A DNA stretch of 64,000 nt from Agelas oroides (GCA_949130485.1 OX422196.1:7898554-7962553); one strand, 5' to 3'. Shown: positions 20,113 through 46,852, numbered from the stretch's first letter. Numbers and translations: made by a program. The notes: generated by a model from the letters alone, not told the origin.

Positions 20113-23100
20113 TCAGAGGGACGGGTCCTTTTCCAGTGGAGGCTGCCTCACCAGTGCTGGTAGAGAGAGGCACAACTGCTCGGCCTCCTCCCAGCGGTTT
20201 CTGGTGGGGGATGTCTGGGAGAAAAAGTTCTCCGCAAACTGTAACACCTTCTTGTGGAACCTGGGGAGGAGGGACAGGAGGGAGAATTATGCAGTTCAAA
20301 AGGCACCGTTTGGTTTGTAGACAAGTTCTGACCCTACTTGATAATTTTGTTGCTCATTTGGAGGTCAGGATTCAGGGGGATGTGAGACATGGTGGCTGCC
20401 ATCAGAACTATCAGCAGAATGGCGGCTCTTTGGTAGGTGTGGAGGCTGGGAGAGGCAGGGTATACCAGGAAGGGTTGTAAAATTCTGCGATCCTTTCTGA
20501 GTGTTGCTACCGATGTGCCCACCTTTTTAGAAGATGTTCGTAGTTGGTTCTTTGTCGTGAGCGAAGCTGCTTCTCTTTGAATTGCTTGTGTCTCAACACA
20601 GCTGTCCTCTTGATCTGTAACACAGAAATGGAAGGAAAAATAATGTGTTGAGGACAGCAGGAAAGAGGCCTGGAAATGACACTTGAATTTCCATGTTGAA
20701 AACTATTGAACCATGGAACTGGGACAAGGGTTGTCTGGGAATGAGGCTATACTGTGACACGGAACTGGGACAAGAGTTGTCTGGGAATGAGGCTATACTG
20801 TGACACGGAACTAGGATAAGGGTGGTCTACGAATGAGGCTATGCATGTGACACGGAACTAGGATAAGGGTGGTCTGGAATGAAGCTATACGATACAAGAT
20901 CCTTACATTTGTCACAGCTGAGGAGGCATTCTCGACTATCCTCCTCAAAACTCCAGTCAGTTCCAAGTCCTGTCTGGCCATATGGAGGGTGGGTGGGGGA
21001 TAGTCCCACACACAGTGCAGTAGGTCCATCAGGGAGGAGCAATGCACCAGCAAGTTCTCTTTGAACAACCTGGGCAACATAAACACAAAAATGTCAAATA
21101 CTTCAACTGTTATCAAATCATGCTATACAAACTTACTGCTCTATTTGATTCAGAATGGGGAGGAAGGCTGGTCTGTTGTGAATCTTCACACAGTCCATCA
21201 CTTCCCGAGCTGCTTTCAGGAACATGTCATCTCTCAACTCCTCTCCCTCCACTTTCTCCTCCTCTCCACAGCAGTCAGGTAGATGGCACCATTCATTCAA
21301 ACCAGACACCAAATGCTGAAGCTAAAATAACATGGCCGTTACACATTTCTTTGTTCTGGTCTCATTCCCAGACCATCCTGGTCTCATTCCCAGCCTACTG
21401 TGATGGGAATGGGACAATCTACATGCGGTTATACCTCTCTCTTCAGTAGTGAGATAGGATGAAACAGCGATGTGTACTGTGACTCCACCGCCAGGCAACT
21501 AGAAACGGGAGCTCTCTGCACAATAAGTGGAAACAAACCAAAAAGTTATACAATTCATCGTAACATACATCCTACCAAAGTTCAACTTACCCCAGTGATC
21601 TCTTTGTTGAGTGCATATTGAGCACAAAAGACCACTCCCATACACAGAACATGGTTGGAAAGAGTCAGCGAGAGGGAGCTAAAATTCACCTGGAAGCAAT
21701 TACTAAGTCACGTGACAACATGAAGTAAATCACATAATAATCATATGGCCTACCTCTCCATGGCTGACTCTGTCCCTGAGTCTCGGACCCTCAGAGTGCA
21801 CCAGAAGATCCAAAAGCATCTCCTGAGTGAGTGATATAACATCGTGTAAAACGTTCCTGGTAGCTAGTACTTCCAGTCCTCACCATCTTCTTCACGCCGA
21901 CCTCATCCTTGAGTTTGTTGGTTTCTCCAGAGGGCAACAGAGAAGACAAGATCTGTACACAGAAGGATCTCTCCTGACACACAGATTGAAAATTCATATT
22001 CCAGTGTCGCTTTACTGTAGGGTATACCGATCTCATACCGACTGAAAATTCATCCTTGAAGTACAATCATGCACACACTTACCTCATCAAATGTGGTGTA
22101 AAGTGTTGTTGACTGCATTTGAGAGAAGAAATGTTGCAGTTATGTTGTTAAAAACAAGGGAGTCAGTTTTCTCTGCCAGAATGTGGGCTCCTCTCTGGCT
22201 TACCTCTGCTGTCACAGCTCTCTCTGGGCAGCCATTGACGCAGGCAAACACTCTCCGCACGCTGTGCTCCAGGGCTGGTAGCACTAGTACCAGAAACTGG
22301 TCATATCTAGAGCATGGAGTGTACACAGTGCTCCAGGGCTGGTAGCACTAGCACCAGAAACTGGTCATATCTAGAGCATGGAGTGTACACAGTGCTCCAG
22401 GGCTGGTAGCACTAGCACCAGAAACTGGTCATATCTAGAGCATGGAGTGTACACAGTGCTCCAGGGCTGGTAGCACTAGCACCAGAAACTGGTCATATCT
22501 AGAGCATGGAGTGTACACAGTGCTCCAGGGCTGGTAGCACTAGCACCAGAAACTGGTCATATCTAGAGCATGGAGTGTACACAGTGCTCCAGGGCTGGTA
22601 GCACTAGCACCAGAAACTGGTCATATCTAGAGCATGGAGTGTACACAGTGCTCCAGGGCTGGTAGCACTAGCACCAGAAACTGGTCATATCTAGAGCATG
22701 GAGTGTACACAGTGCTCCAGGGCTGGTAGCACTAGCACCAGAAACTGGTCACATCTAGAGCATGGAGTGTACACAGTGCTCCAGGGCTGGTAGCACTAGC
22801 ACCAGAAACTGGTCATATCTAGAGCATGGAGTGTACACAGTGCTCCAGGGCTGGTAGCACTAGCACCAGAAACTGGTCATATCTAGAGCATGGAGTGTAC
22901 ACAGTGCTCCAGGGCTGGTAGCACTAGCACCAGAAACTGGTCATATCTAGAGCATGGAGTGTACACAGTGTCTAGTCAGGCGTCAACCCAGCTTTTGTTG
23001 CAAAACAAAAGTCATAAAAGCTTGGGAACAAGGGTTACTATCACTGGAGTGGCTCTCTGCTTTCACTAGAAGAGAAGCATGTACGGACCTTTTCATTCTG

Positions 23101-25110
23101 AAGGCCTCCACAGCTGCCAACCACGTGGGTAGCATGGCGGGTAGGATGAAGTAAGAGTGAGAGAACAGCTGCACAACCACCGGCAAATCATCCTCCTCAA
23201 CCACTAGACACAAGAGGTAACTTTAGCATTATTCCCAGGCCACTGCTTGCCCACTGTGGCCCAGCTCTTGGTTGAGAGCCTGGTGGAAGATATTTAGTCA
23301 TACCTTCAAACACTTTGGCCATAATTGGCTCCTGGGGAAATGTGGTGTAGGGTCTGTGGGTGGGATTGTAAAGAGAAGGGACTGTGCTTCTCAGCGTCTT
23401 TCCGAGACTTGAGACTAACATAAGAAGAAGGTAGGCGTACCTGGCCAGTGTGAGTGAAGGAGAGAACATGTGATACCGGTTGCCTAAATCTGTTAGTCAC
23501 GTTTCCCTTACTCTTCTGGGATTTCGTCATCTGCCGCGAACCCATGCCAGAGTACGTTTCTGAGGTTGAGTCCACTTGGCGGACCAACGAGACATCGTAG
23601 ACAGCACATCTTGTGGGGAAGACAGATGACAGGTTGATACAGAGAGGAACTAACAAGATTCCTTAATCAGTTCAACTGACTGCAACAGGGCTGAATGTCC
23701 TCTCCAGCTCGTCTGTTGCAAGCAGGTCTCTTAGCAACGAGGGGCACTGAGCAGCTGGGAACAAAACAAAAACAAAGTGACTAACAGTCGTCACCAGCAG
23801 CATTGTGATTAGTCTCATTCCCAGGCCTTCCCACCATCCTGTTTTTGATTGCTTGCAGTATACTGCAAGAGGCCTTCCCACCGTCCAGTTTTTGATGGAC
23901 GGTGGGAAGGCCTGGGAACGAGGCTAGTGGTGATGTACCTTTGGACACAGCAAGGAATACCTACAGGAATGTATACACATCGGTGAATGCAAATCAAAAC
24001 GGTTCTCTCCAAAAACTAGAGAAAGACTTACGTCTCCGAGTGATCGCTCAAGTGCAGCCGATCCAATGAGCAAACTAACATGGACCCTCAGAGGACTATC
24101 CGTTCTCAGATTTCTGAGGCACTCTGTAAAAACCTAATGAACAACATACCACAAGAAGGGCTAGTCTCATTCCCAGGCTTTCCCTGGCTCCACTGGAGGG
24201 TGGTAAAGGCCTGGGAATGAGACTACCACAAGAAGGGCTAGTCTCATTCCCAGGCCTTCCCTGGCTCCACTGGAGGGTGGTAAAGGCCTGGGAATGAGAC
24301 TACCACAAGAAGGGCTAGTCTCATTCCCAGGCCTTCCCTGGAAGGTGGTAAAGGCCTGGAAATGAGGCTACCACAAGAAGGTTAGGTTGGTTCCTAGTCT
24401 CATTCCCAGGACATTACCATGTAGCTCGGGAATGAGGCTTTAAACCTACTTCTGGGGCGTGTGTCCAAGTACAGTTTTCCTCCATGCTCTGTGCAAGTGA
24501 TGAACCGGTTTCTTTGCAAATCTCATCAGAAATCTGCTTGGCAATCACCCCACACTTCTGGGCACCTCTGAGACAGTTCCTCTTCTCTGCAACATCTGGA
24601 AATTGGGTCGATAACTTTGATGATTGTGGCTATGTAGTTTCATCAATTTATCAGAAACAGAATTAGGCAATAATATTGAGAAATTCAGGTTGAAATTGAA
24701 AAGACTAAGATGTATTGCTTACCTTTCCCCAAGTACTCAGCTATTGCAGGCCAGTTCAAAGTGTAATCCTGGCACGAGAAGCTTGGGAGTGCTCTGGGAT
24801 CTGGGTTAGAGGGAATTATGGAGTGTGCTACCAACTCAAACACGCTTGGGGACAGTGATGTCTCATGCACTTGCAGACACTCCAGTGCATCCCTGACGTG
24901 CATCAAGACAGTCTTCCCGCGGAGCACGCTGTCCTCCTCCAGCTCACAGGCTGCTGGGGGAGGCGTGGTCTCATGCACATTGCTTCTGACGGTGCATTTC
25001 TGCAACACTCTTGCTGGGACGTGCTGCAGGAACTTGCCGGACCAGAACGACCGCGTCAGTGATGAAGAATCTGCAATTACACGTTCCAAGCAATCTTCGA
25101 GTGCCTGCAT
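20113..25110 (-). CDS. ERMARD: ERMARD-like ER membrane-associated RNA degradation protein
   Basis: Nineteen exons join in phase to 740 residues: 25110-24723, 24595-24450, 24133-24032, 23960-23939, 23754-23681, 23609-23512, 23440-23304, 23203-23089, 22306-22204, 22112-22083, 21952-21884, 21822-21754, 21689-21591, 21515-21435, 21315-21137, 21069-20907, 20614-20523, 20445-20338 and 20260-20113. Blocks matching human ERMARD in order are [81 protein letters not shown] and [16 protein letters not shown] hydrophobic segment near the C terminus ([13 protein letters not shown]) fits the membrane association reported for the family. Exons of 22 and 30 bp are needed to keep the match. The true start may be the ATG at 24903, which gives a human-like N terminus; the upstream ATG adds 69 residues. 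The molecular function is poorly known. Confidence 0.88.
20730..20870. repeat. ~46-bp tandem half-palindrome repeats
   Basis: Three to four copies of a unit with tctgggaatgaggctatact and gtgacacggaactggga in an ERMARD intron. The first part is the right end of the TAGCCTCATT palindrome family. Confidence 0.7.
22265..22972. repeat. 64-bp minisatellite duplicating a 3' splice site
   Basis: Eleven 64-bp units in the ERMARD intron just upstream (minus strand) of exon 9. On the minus strand each unit contains ctctag|ATATGACCAGTT and the next ~30 bases of exon 9, then gtgtacactccatg leading to the next ctctag. The intron therefore carries about ten extra copies of exon 9's acceptor and 5' half. 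The real exon differs from the repeats by one base early on (ggtact against ggtgct). Confidence 0.93.
23814..23927. repeat. TAGCCTCGTTCCCAGGC-family palindrome
   Basis: Arms agtctcattcccaggccttc and gaaggcctgggaacgaggct. The interior includes tttttgattgcttgcagtat, a motif shared with copies at 34421, 34740 and 37720. It lies in an ERMARD intron. Confidence 0.8.
24163..24440. repeat. Tandem array of four tagtctcattcccagg palindromes
   Basis: The palindrome (ctagtctcattcccaggc ... gcctgggaatgagactac) is repeated with the spacer cacaagaagg, three nearly identical copies and a diverged fourth. So the family can also amplify as a tandem array. It lies in an ERMARD intron. Confidence 0.85.
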
Positions 25111-25331
25111 GACCAAGACTCTATCAAGCTAGACCATCTCTCACCCTCCAGGCATGACCTCTGCAGCGAGTCCTGCATAGGTTTCAAATTTCTGCGGTCA
25201 ATTCATGGGTCAAAGTACTGGCGTGCAATTTATTGACCCCGGAGTGTTTCAGAAATCTTTCAGGACCCCCGTCATAGCACTCCTGCCCTCTCGCGCTATC
25301 TGCTGGTGGATCAACTGCAAAAGAATCAACG
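25111..25331. promoter_or_regulatory. Divergent promoter region, ERMARD / MDH1
   Basis: 221 bases separate the ERMARD start (minus) and the MDH1 start (plus). Its left part contains a fragment (agctagaccatctctcaccctc) related to the repeat at 14388. No clear TATA box. Confidence 0.5.
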
Positions 25332-27902
<2,571 letters not shown>

Positions 27903-28346
27903 GTGTAGTAGGTCCAGGGGAACACGCAGATAAGACTGGTATTAGTTTTGCAGTTGTGATTTCTAAATTGTGTGTAGCTGTGCATTTGTATTTGAAATTG
28001 AAATTTCCAGGTTGCAATGACAAAAGTGTTTTGTTGTACGGTTTATCTACTCACCGGGCTATTGGATCACAAGATATTGGTGTATTAAACACAGCTGCAG
28101 AGATTAACGGGTGGTCTCGTTCCCAGGCTCACCTCCTGGGTACCAATGAAAAGCATCTGGGTGCCGGGGTGAGCGTAGAAACATGAACAAACACAAGAAC
28201 ACAAGCTTAAAAAACAAGGCAGTGAAGCATCGATCTCGGTCCAGAGGGAAGATAAGACGATGCAGCAAAAGTTGGACCTCAGCCATTATATTTATTTACA
28301 TGAATAGAAATACCTGTCTTTATAAGCTTTAATACACAACAGAAAA

Positions 28347-30050
28347 TTACATCCTAAAAACGCCAAAGTGTGTCTTGGGTATGGGGGCATTCAGTGCTGC
28401 ACTGAGGCTCATTGCGAGTACCCTCCTTGTGTCGGCCGGGTCTATCACCCCATCGTCCCACAGTCTGGCACTCGAGAAGTATGGGTGTCCCTCTCGGTCA
28501 TACATCTCGATAATCGGTCTCTTCATCTCCTCTTCCATCTCCTTTGTCACTTCTTTCCCCTCTTTCTGGAGTTGCCTGATTTTCAGCGATGTCAGAACGC
28601 CTGCCGCTTGTTCACCCCCCATGACAGATATACGGGCATTTGGCCACATGTAAAGAAACCGGGGGCCATAAGCCCTCCCACACATGCCATAATTCCCAGC
28701 GCCAAAACTACCTCCGATGATCACAGTGATTTTTGGGACCTGCGCACATGCGACTGCGGTAACCATCTTGGCTCCATTCTTTGCAATGCCACCATATTCT
28801 GCGTCTTTGCCCACAACAAATCCAGTCGTATTTTGAAGAAAGATGAGAGGAACTTTCCGCTGGCAACACAGCTCAATAAAATGGGTACCCTTCAGAGCTG
28901 TTGCAGAATCTAAAATACCGTTGTTGGCTACAATACCAACAGGATAGCCATGCAAACGAGCAAAACCAGTCACCAAAGCTGGGCCATACAGCTCCTTAAA
29001 TTCGCTAAAACGGCTTCCGTCTACAAGTCGAGAAATGATATCCTTGACATTGTACTGTTGTTTCAAGTTCACAGGGACTATTCCATACAGGTCTTCAGCA
29101 GGAAAGACGGGGTCTTCAGGTGTCTCAATTGTGATTGTTGGATTCTTTTTGTAGTTCAGGCTCTTGACGCACTGTCGAGCAAGGTAGAGGGCATGTTGGT
29201 CGTCAACTGCGTAGTGATCAGCAACCCCGGAGATTCTGCAGTGGACATCTGCTCCTCCAAGATCTTCAGCTGAGATTTCTTCCTGGGTCGCAGCCTTGAC
29301 AAGGGGGGGTCCGGCAAGGAAAATAGTACCCCTCTGCTTCACAATGATGCTTTCGTCGGCCATTGCAGGAACGTAAGCGCCCCCAGCCGTGCATGAGCCA
29401 AGAACAACTGCAATCTGAGGGATTCTAAGGGAGGACATGTTGGCCTGATTGTAGAATATCCTCCCAAAGTGATCTCGATCAGGAAAGACGTCTTTTTGGT
29501 GCATCAACATGGCTCCACCTGAGTCAACAAGATAGATACATGGTAGACGATTTACCTGGGCTATCTCCTGTGCACGGACATGTTTCTTGACTGTGATTGG
29601 GTAGTAAGTTCCTCCTGTGACAGTTGCATCATTAGCGACCACCATACACTCCACTCCTGCCACTCGACCAATGCCAGTAATAATTCCTCCTGCAGGGACC
29701 CATCTGGCTTTCCCTTGCTCATCCTCATATAGGTTGTGACCAGCTAGTTGCGACAATTCCATAAACGGTGAACCAGGATCAAGAAGCTGGGTGATTCTTT
29801 CCCTAGGAAGCAGTTTTCCTCGCTTCACATGAAGCTCTTTCTCTCTAGGCCCTCCTCCTTCCTCGACCTTCCCAATCAGAGACTTTAGATCAGCTACCAT
29901 CGCTTTCATCTGGTCAATATTCGCCCTCACATCGTCTCTAAGTTGCAAGGGCGTCCCAAGCTGACTTGCTTTCTCCTCACCATGGTAGGATCTGCTCAGG
30001 ATTGGCCTGAGGGCTTGGAAAAACGGTCTAATAGTTCTCATCCGCAACAT
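28347..30050 (-). CDS. MCCC2: Methylcrotonoyl-CoA carboxylase beta subunit
   Basis: A single uninterrupted frame encodes the biotin-dependent carboxyltransferase subunit of 3-methylcrotonyl-CoA carboxylase, a mitochondrial enzyme of leucine breakdown. The start chosen (30050, [19 protein letters not shown]) gives a basic, hydrophobic mitochondrial presequence and 567 residues, like the human protein. The frame is open for 27 more codons to 30131, but that part contains an acceptor-like cttacag and is probably 5' UTR. The carboxyltransferase signatures are present: [64 protein letters not shown] and [10 protein letters not shown]. It has no introns in the coding region, unlike nearly all its neighbours; retroposition is one explanation. 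A poly(A) signal (aataaa on the minus strand) lies near 28290. It converges with MDH1 and diverges from INO80. Confidence 0.95.
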   Translation of the reverse strand: MLRMRTIRPFFQALRPILSRSYHGEEKASQLGTPLQLRDDVRANIDQMKAMVADLKSLIGKVEEGGGPREKELHVKRGKLLPRERITQLLDPGSPFMELSQLAGHNLYEDEQGKARWVPAGGIITGIGRVAGVECMVVANDATVTGGTYYPITVKKHVRAQEIAQVNRLPCIYLVDSGGAMLMHQKDVFPDRDHFGRIFYNQANMSSLRIPQIAVVLGSCTAGGAYVPAMADESIIVKQRGTIFLAGPPLVKAATQEEISAEDLGGADVHCRISGVADHYAVDDQHALYLARQCVKSLNYKKNPTITIETPEDPVFPAEDLYGIVPVNLKQQYNVKDIISRLVDGSRFSEFKELYGPALVTGFARLHGYPVGIVANNGILDSATALKGTHFIELCCQRKVPLIFLQNTTGFVVGKDAEYGGIAKNGAKMVTAVACAQVPKITVIIGGSFGAGNYGMCGRAYGPRFLYMWPNARISVMGGEQAAGVLTSLKIRQLQKEGKEVTKEMEEEMKRPIIEMYDREGHPYFSSARLWDDGVIDPADTRRVLAMSLSAALNAPIPKTHFGVFRM

Positions 30051-30249
30051 CTCCAGCTTGCAGCTTGCAATTTCATGAATACTGCGAACTGTAAGGGTTA
30101 AATACAGTAATTTTCCGTCATATTTAATCATTTTTCGTCATAAGTAGCTAGCAATTACGGAAACTTACGGAGATTTTATTCGTATACGGTGACAAAACGC
30201 GGGAGTTTACAAAAGAAAACGGAGGGTTAAAATTCTAAAGCCCCCTAGA

Positions 30250-30434
30250 ACCCGCAAACAAGATGGAGCGAGCCTTGTGTATATCGTTGTTAGCGCAAGC
30301 GAGAAGAATGCCAGGGGTTGCTGCTAGACTCCAACCCGCCACGCAATCTAAACTTCTCACACGCCATTTCCTACTTCAGCACGCATGTGCTTATGCACTT
30401 GTCTCGACATGTTGGGGTGAAATATACCTCCGTG
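30250..30434 (+). other. Possible 5' non-coding exon of INO80
   Basis: A donor-like cgtg|gtgagt at 30435 could splice to the strong acceptor at 30886 (ccccacctcacag), just before the INO80 start codon. The segment includes an ATG-led open frame (30263) that would not join the INO80 frame. Either it is a leader exon with an upstream ORF or it is not transcribed as such. Confidence 0.3.
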
Positions 30435-30921
30435 GTGAGTTTTGTGTTCGTTTCTTGTCTCTTGCAGATGCTTTGCGACACTGTGCGGAGTTCTATAAGC
30501 CATTTTCTAATCGGGTCTGACCGGCGTGGTGGGCATTACTTCCGCCCCTCGCCAAGTGGCTGGGTGGTTTCTCTGGCATTTTGAACGGTGTGCCGACATT
30601 GATAGTGGTTCAGCGCCGAAGAAAGTCGTTACTGCCGGTTTGTAACAGCGCTTTTTCCCTATAGTTTAGTTTAGGGGTTCGCGCCTGTAAAGCCGATTTT
30701 GAACAGGTGTGTATATCTGGCAGCTGCGTGTGAAGTTGAAATGAGCTCTTTCTGTATTGAGAAGGAAAACAGTTTGGAGCTAGGGGGTATAAAAACTAGA
30801 GGTAGAAAAAAGCATGTCATAAATTTTAGGGGGTGTTACCTGAATAAATTTTTTTTTTAAGTTGATTTTTTTCCCCACCTCACAGGACTGGTAAAGGGGA
30901 GAAGAGGGAGGAGAGAGGAGG

Positions 30922-42313
<11,392 letters not shown>

Positions 42314-42471
42314 TGCTGGCAACTTTTCTAGGACATTCACTTTCATATACACTCACCATAAGAGCATTTTCAACGTTCATCTGTAAGCGTGTTGTTTGTT
42401 CTAATTATTCGTTTGGTTAAATTGGAATATTGAAACATGAAGCAGGCATTGATTGCATGCGTGGATGTAGA

Positions 42472-43627
42472 ATGGGAGACGAAGATCCCTACGCTATTTT
42501 GCAAATAAAAAGAACCGCAGACATTACTGAGATTCGCAAGAGCTACCAGAGGCTGGCAAGACAGGTATGTGTGACTATCTGAGGCCGCTATTACAGGAGC
42601 TTTTTGTGTACCCTGTTTGATGCCAAAAAAACCTGGTGTAGAAGGTGGACAGACTTGATCTTTATATACAAGTAATGTCCTCTTTTAGTACCACCCAGAC
42701 AAACTGGGTGACAGGCTAAGTGAGGCTGAGCGAGCTGCAGCTGTGCACACATTTCACCGGATCACAAAGGCTTATGAGCTCCTGTCCAACCCAGAACAGC
42801 GGAATGCCTTTGATGTGAAGGCCAGTGGTGAGTACATTCATAATTCCTCCTCTGTTAGTCTGGCATCTGATATATGTAACTCCAAGCAGCAACTTTAGGG
42901 ATCTCTACAAACTACCCTGTGAAACAACAACAACAATTTTTGCTCATTGTGGCATTAAGGGGAGGAGAGGAGCCCATGTGACATTATGCCCCAGACTCGG
43001 GGTCTGTGTTTAGTGCAGCTATGTGCAAAATACAGGCTAGTAAAGCGCTACATCAAGTGCTTACCATTATTACCGAAAGATAAAAGAAGCTGCTTCTCTC
43101 AAGGTGAAAGGTCCGCTTTACAGCTGCCTCTTGATCGTGCATTTGCCCTCCGGAAGTAGGACGCTTAATTGACATTTGGAAACCATCTATAGTGAGCATG
43201 TGTATGCAAACATATTAGTAAAACAGTTCAAAAAGACCGTTATGCATGATGTAGAGAGGAGGGAGAGGTGGGTGGGACACAAGTAACTGTTAATGTTCTA
43301 ATGAATAGTCTGTAACTGCCTGCCTTACTTTGGATGAAGCAAGTTTGTGTGGTAACAGAGTCTTCTTTTGTACTAGCCGAACAGTTGACCCAGAAGTGGC
43401 CTATCTCAGACACAGTGGACCTGGACAGCATGGAGTATGAGGAGGAGGAGGAGGAGGAAGGAGATGGGACTTATTCCACACCCTGTCGATGTGGTGGGAG
43501 CTATACTGTCACTGAGCATGACCTGGAGGAAGGGGTGGATGTTGTCTGTTGTTCAATGTGCACACTCAGCATACGAATTCTGTACCAGTTGGCAGAGAAG
43601 AGTGGAGGAGAGGAAGAAAGGGTGTGA
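42472..43627 (+). CDS. DNAJC24: DNAJC24 / DPH4, J-domain protein of diphthamide synthesis
   Basis: Three exons (42472-42564, 42689-42827, 43377-43627) give 160 residues. The N-terminal J domain (DPYAILQIKRTADITEIRKSY, here up to QRLARQ) carries the HPD motif (YHPDKLG). The C-terminal CSL zinc finger has its four cysteines in CRCGG and CCSMC. This is the Dph4 architecture: the protein donates electrons and iron, and assists Dph1-Dph2 in modifying the eEF2 histidine to diphthamide in the cytosol. An acidic run (EEEEEEEG) sits between the domains. The start is 158 bp after the INO80 stop, so INO80's 3' UTR must end close by. It is followed by MRPS10 after 217 bp, on the same strand. Confidence 0.9.
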
Positions 43628-43844
43628 AGGAGGAGAGGAGAGAGAATGCACACTACTGCTTTGTGGCTGCCGTTGCACTGCCCCAAAGTTGGAGAGAGCA
43701 CAACTTGAAGGGACAAAAATAGCATGTCGACTACTGTCTGTACAAAATCTATATTTGGATTTTGCATTAAAAGTGCTAATTGAGCCCCACCTATTTATTC
43801 TTTTTACGCGCGAATTTTAAAATTACTAGCAGCATGCATGATCG

Positions 43845-45346
43845 ATGGCGTCTTTCTTACAGAGGTGGGTTCATGAATGTCCCGAATAAGGTACAGTGTG
43901 TTGTCCAGTACTTGCTCCATTGACTTGTGTTGTCGTGTATCACTGTGCGTGTTGCAGGAGTCTTTGTAGCAGGTGTTTGGCTGTCAGAACACGTGCACTC
44001 TGCACCCCACGCTGCCATTACACGACAAGCAATGCTGTAAGTCAACTGGCAGGAGAGGGAAGTGTCCAGATCTTGGGTACACTAGTCTCACTTCACCTCT
44101 CCATTCAGTCTGCAGAAGCCACAGACAGTAATGAACTGGTGCCCGAACGCCTCTACTCTCAAATCAATATCAAGGTATTTGAATCCAGCTGAGCAGGGGG
44201 GTAGTCACTTATATGTCACCTGTTAAAACGTTTGCATTCAAGATCAAAATGCACTTGACTGTTTCGTTTCCATCTGAAGCTTGATTTCTTAATTTTGCGT
44301 GGTTCTTAGTAGTATCGTTGATCCCTTGATTTTTGCTGTTCAGAGTGACCTTGATTGACTCTTAATAAGAACGTTGATCACTTGATTCTATTTTGATCCT
44401 TGTCGCAAACGCTTATACAGGAGACTCGTAAGTGACTACCCTTTGCTGAAGCGTCAATATCTGAAAATGTTGTTCAGTGGTCGAACTAATTTTGCTTCCT
44501 TTGCAGGTAAAGGGTTCTGACTACATGGTCCTGGACAGCTACTGCAAGTTTGTAACTACCGCGGCGAAATTTCTCGACATTGATATCGGACAAAAGTATA
44601 TCTGTCACCTACTATCACCTAGTTTCATGGCCAGACCCTGGGCAGGTTTAGCAAAAGTGGGTCTGGCTCGTGAGACTATCTATCACCTTGCTACTTCTTA
44701 TTGATACAAGAGGAGGCCTAAATCTTGTGATACATGCAAAATAAACAGTAGCTTCATCAGCGATACACTGTTGCTTGATTGTATCGTGCAGGATTGCTCT
44801 GCCAACTCGTGTCCAGAAGTTCACAGTCCTCAAATCCCCTCACATTTACAAGAAGCATCGAGTGCAGTACGAGGTTAGGACACACTCCAGACTAATGCAG
44901 GTAAGTTGCTAGGCAACACTAATTAGAGGATTATCCCCATCTTTTGACCCTTTATTGTGCCAGGTGAAGAAGATCACAGGTACCACTGCAGACATCTTTC
45001 TGGAGTACACACAGCGGAACCTCCCAGAGGGTGTCACTATGAGTGTGTACCAGGTGGGACAAATACGGCCTCTGGTCCCGTTCCCAGGCTAAGCGGGACA
45101 CTCTCTTGAAGCTTTGGATTGAGGCTACTAAAACTAAAACTTCATTCTAAGGCTTCCACCTGTTGCACAAAACTGTAGTGGAAGCCTTGGAATGAAGTTT
45201 GGTCTTGCAAGGTTTTTCTAATTTTGCTCCTGATAACCCACTTACTGATGCACATACACACACAGGAGAAGCTTGAGGCCCTACCTGCCCTCCTAAAACT
45301 TCCTCCTCCTCCTCCAGAGGAAAGCAGCAAGAAGAAGAAGAGATAA
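43845..45346 (+). CDS. MRPS10: Mitochondrial ribosomal protein S10 (uS10m)
   Basis: Seven exons (43845-43864, 43958-44036, 44109-44174, 44507-44595, 44792-44900, 44964-45053, 45266-45346) join in phase to 177 residues. The protein belongs to the mitochondrial small subunit head. Conserved blocks are [41 protein letters not shown] and [18 protein letters not shown]. The N terminus ([20 protein letters not shown]) is basic and suits mitochondrial import. The last exon ends in a lysine-rich tail. The last intron, ending in cacacacacag, contains short palindromes. The gene ends 152 bp from the end of NAPA on the other strand. Confidence 0.92.
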
Positions 45347-45498
45347 CAGACTAACTCTTAGCCATCCCTAAACTAGATGTTTCATGTTCTGCCTATGTAC
45401 CAGATAATTTACAAACGTCACGATGTTAATATAATACACTTTGTTTATGAGCTAAAAGCTGTCATGTCACAATACAAAATGTGCAGGGGTAGTTGCGC

Positions 45499-46796
45499 CT
45501 AGTTAATGTCAGGTACAGCATGGATGGACTTCTTGATGTGTAGCAATTGGGCGGTCAGCCACTGGTCAATCCGTGAGATGGCATCATAGTCCTTCACCTG
45601 GAGGAACAAGAGAGAAAGATTCGGTTAACCTAGCTAGCTGGGTCCGGGTCTGGGTCTGGATCTGGGTCTGGGTCTAGGTCTGGGTCTGGGTCTGGGAATG
45701 AGACTAGGTATGTAAAGGATTACATACAATATCAGCAAATTTGTCAGTGTCTTCTTCTTCATGTGCCTGCAGCAAGTCCTGTAGTGATGAGCAAAACAGA
45801 ATGTCATGGTCAGTGACATGTGAAGAGATAATAGCCTTGTCCCCAGGTCCCTCCGAGAGGCTTGGGGAGGAGGCTAATGAGGGCAGGAAATCTTGAGAGA
45901 TGGTGGAGGTCAAAGGTACTACCTGGATGAGCTTCAGCTCTCTTGTCCCATCGAAACCAGGGTGAATCTGCTTGAAACGCTCCACCGCATCCTACATGAG
46001 ACATGACACAAGAAAACACAATAATCTGTTGTTGCTAAACTAATTCTCTTGCTTGCCAGCTCAAAGCAACTCAAGAGAAATGACTTTGAATTCTAGCAAG
46101 TGAGAGAAACTGTCTTCTAGTGAGCAAGAGAAATGAAATGGCCTTCTAGTGAGTGAAAAATAGTCTAATAGTGAGGTAAAAACGATCTTTAGTGAGGTAA
46201 AAATGATCTTTTAGCGAGCAAGAGAAAAGGCCTTCTAGCATGGGAAAAAAACGACCTTTTAGCTGATGGACTACCATGCTCCATGCACAAGTGAACGTGT
46301 ACACAGTCACAAACCTTAGCGTCTGCGGGGCCCTTACAGAAGAGGCAGATTGAGGCCTTGAAGAAATAGTCTTTTGCTCCGTACTTCAGGAGTGTGTTCT
46401 CAAGTGAGTTTCTACCAATCTGTAAGGAGGGTAGAAGACAATGATTTCGAGCTTGAAAGGGAAGTGGTGGGTATACACGTACCTCTTCAAAAAGGCCGGC
46501 TGCTTTGTCAAATTGTTGCAACGTGGCGCACATGTGGGCTACTTTTATCAGACATTTGTTAGCCGACCTGTAGGAGAGAGGGGAAGCAGTGAAGGTAGAG
46601 GAAGAGAGAACACTAGCTTGCAAACACAGCAAAAATCTATTAAGTGATTTCACTTCCTGTGTAGAGGTGGAATATGGCCCTCTGATTGGTTGATTTCTAG
46701 TCAAGTATGAAACATACCCTACTGAATCTTCACCCCTGTGAAAATCGGCTGCCCGCTCATAATTTGAAATAGCCTGCAGAATGATGACATCAATAT

Positions 46797-46852
<56 letters not shown>

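Noticed and set aside
20496-20523. A 26-bp intron in ERMARD after exon 17
   Set aside because: Phase would fit, but the intron is implausibly small; a downstream acceptor with a strong pyrimidine tract (ctgcctctcccag) also keeps phase and gives an 89-bp intron ending before exon 18 at 20445.
22265-22972. CRISPR array (also the 58-bp array at 59519 and the MRPL11 intron array)
   Set aside because: Units are contiguous without unique spacers, and the genome is plainly eukaryotic.
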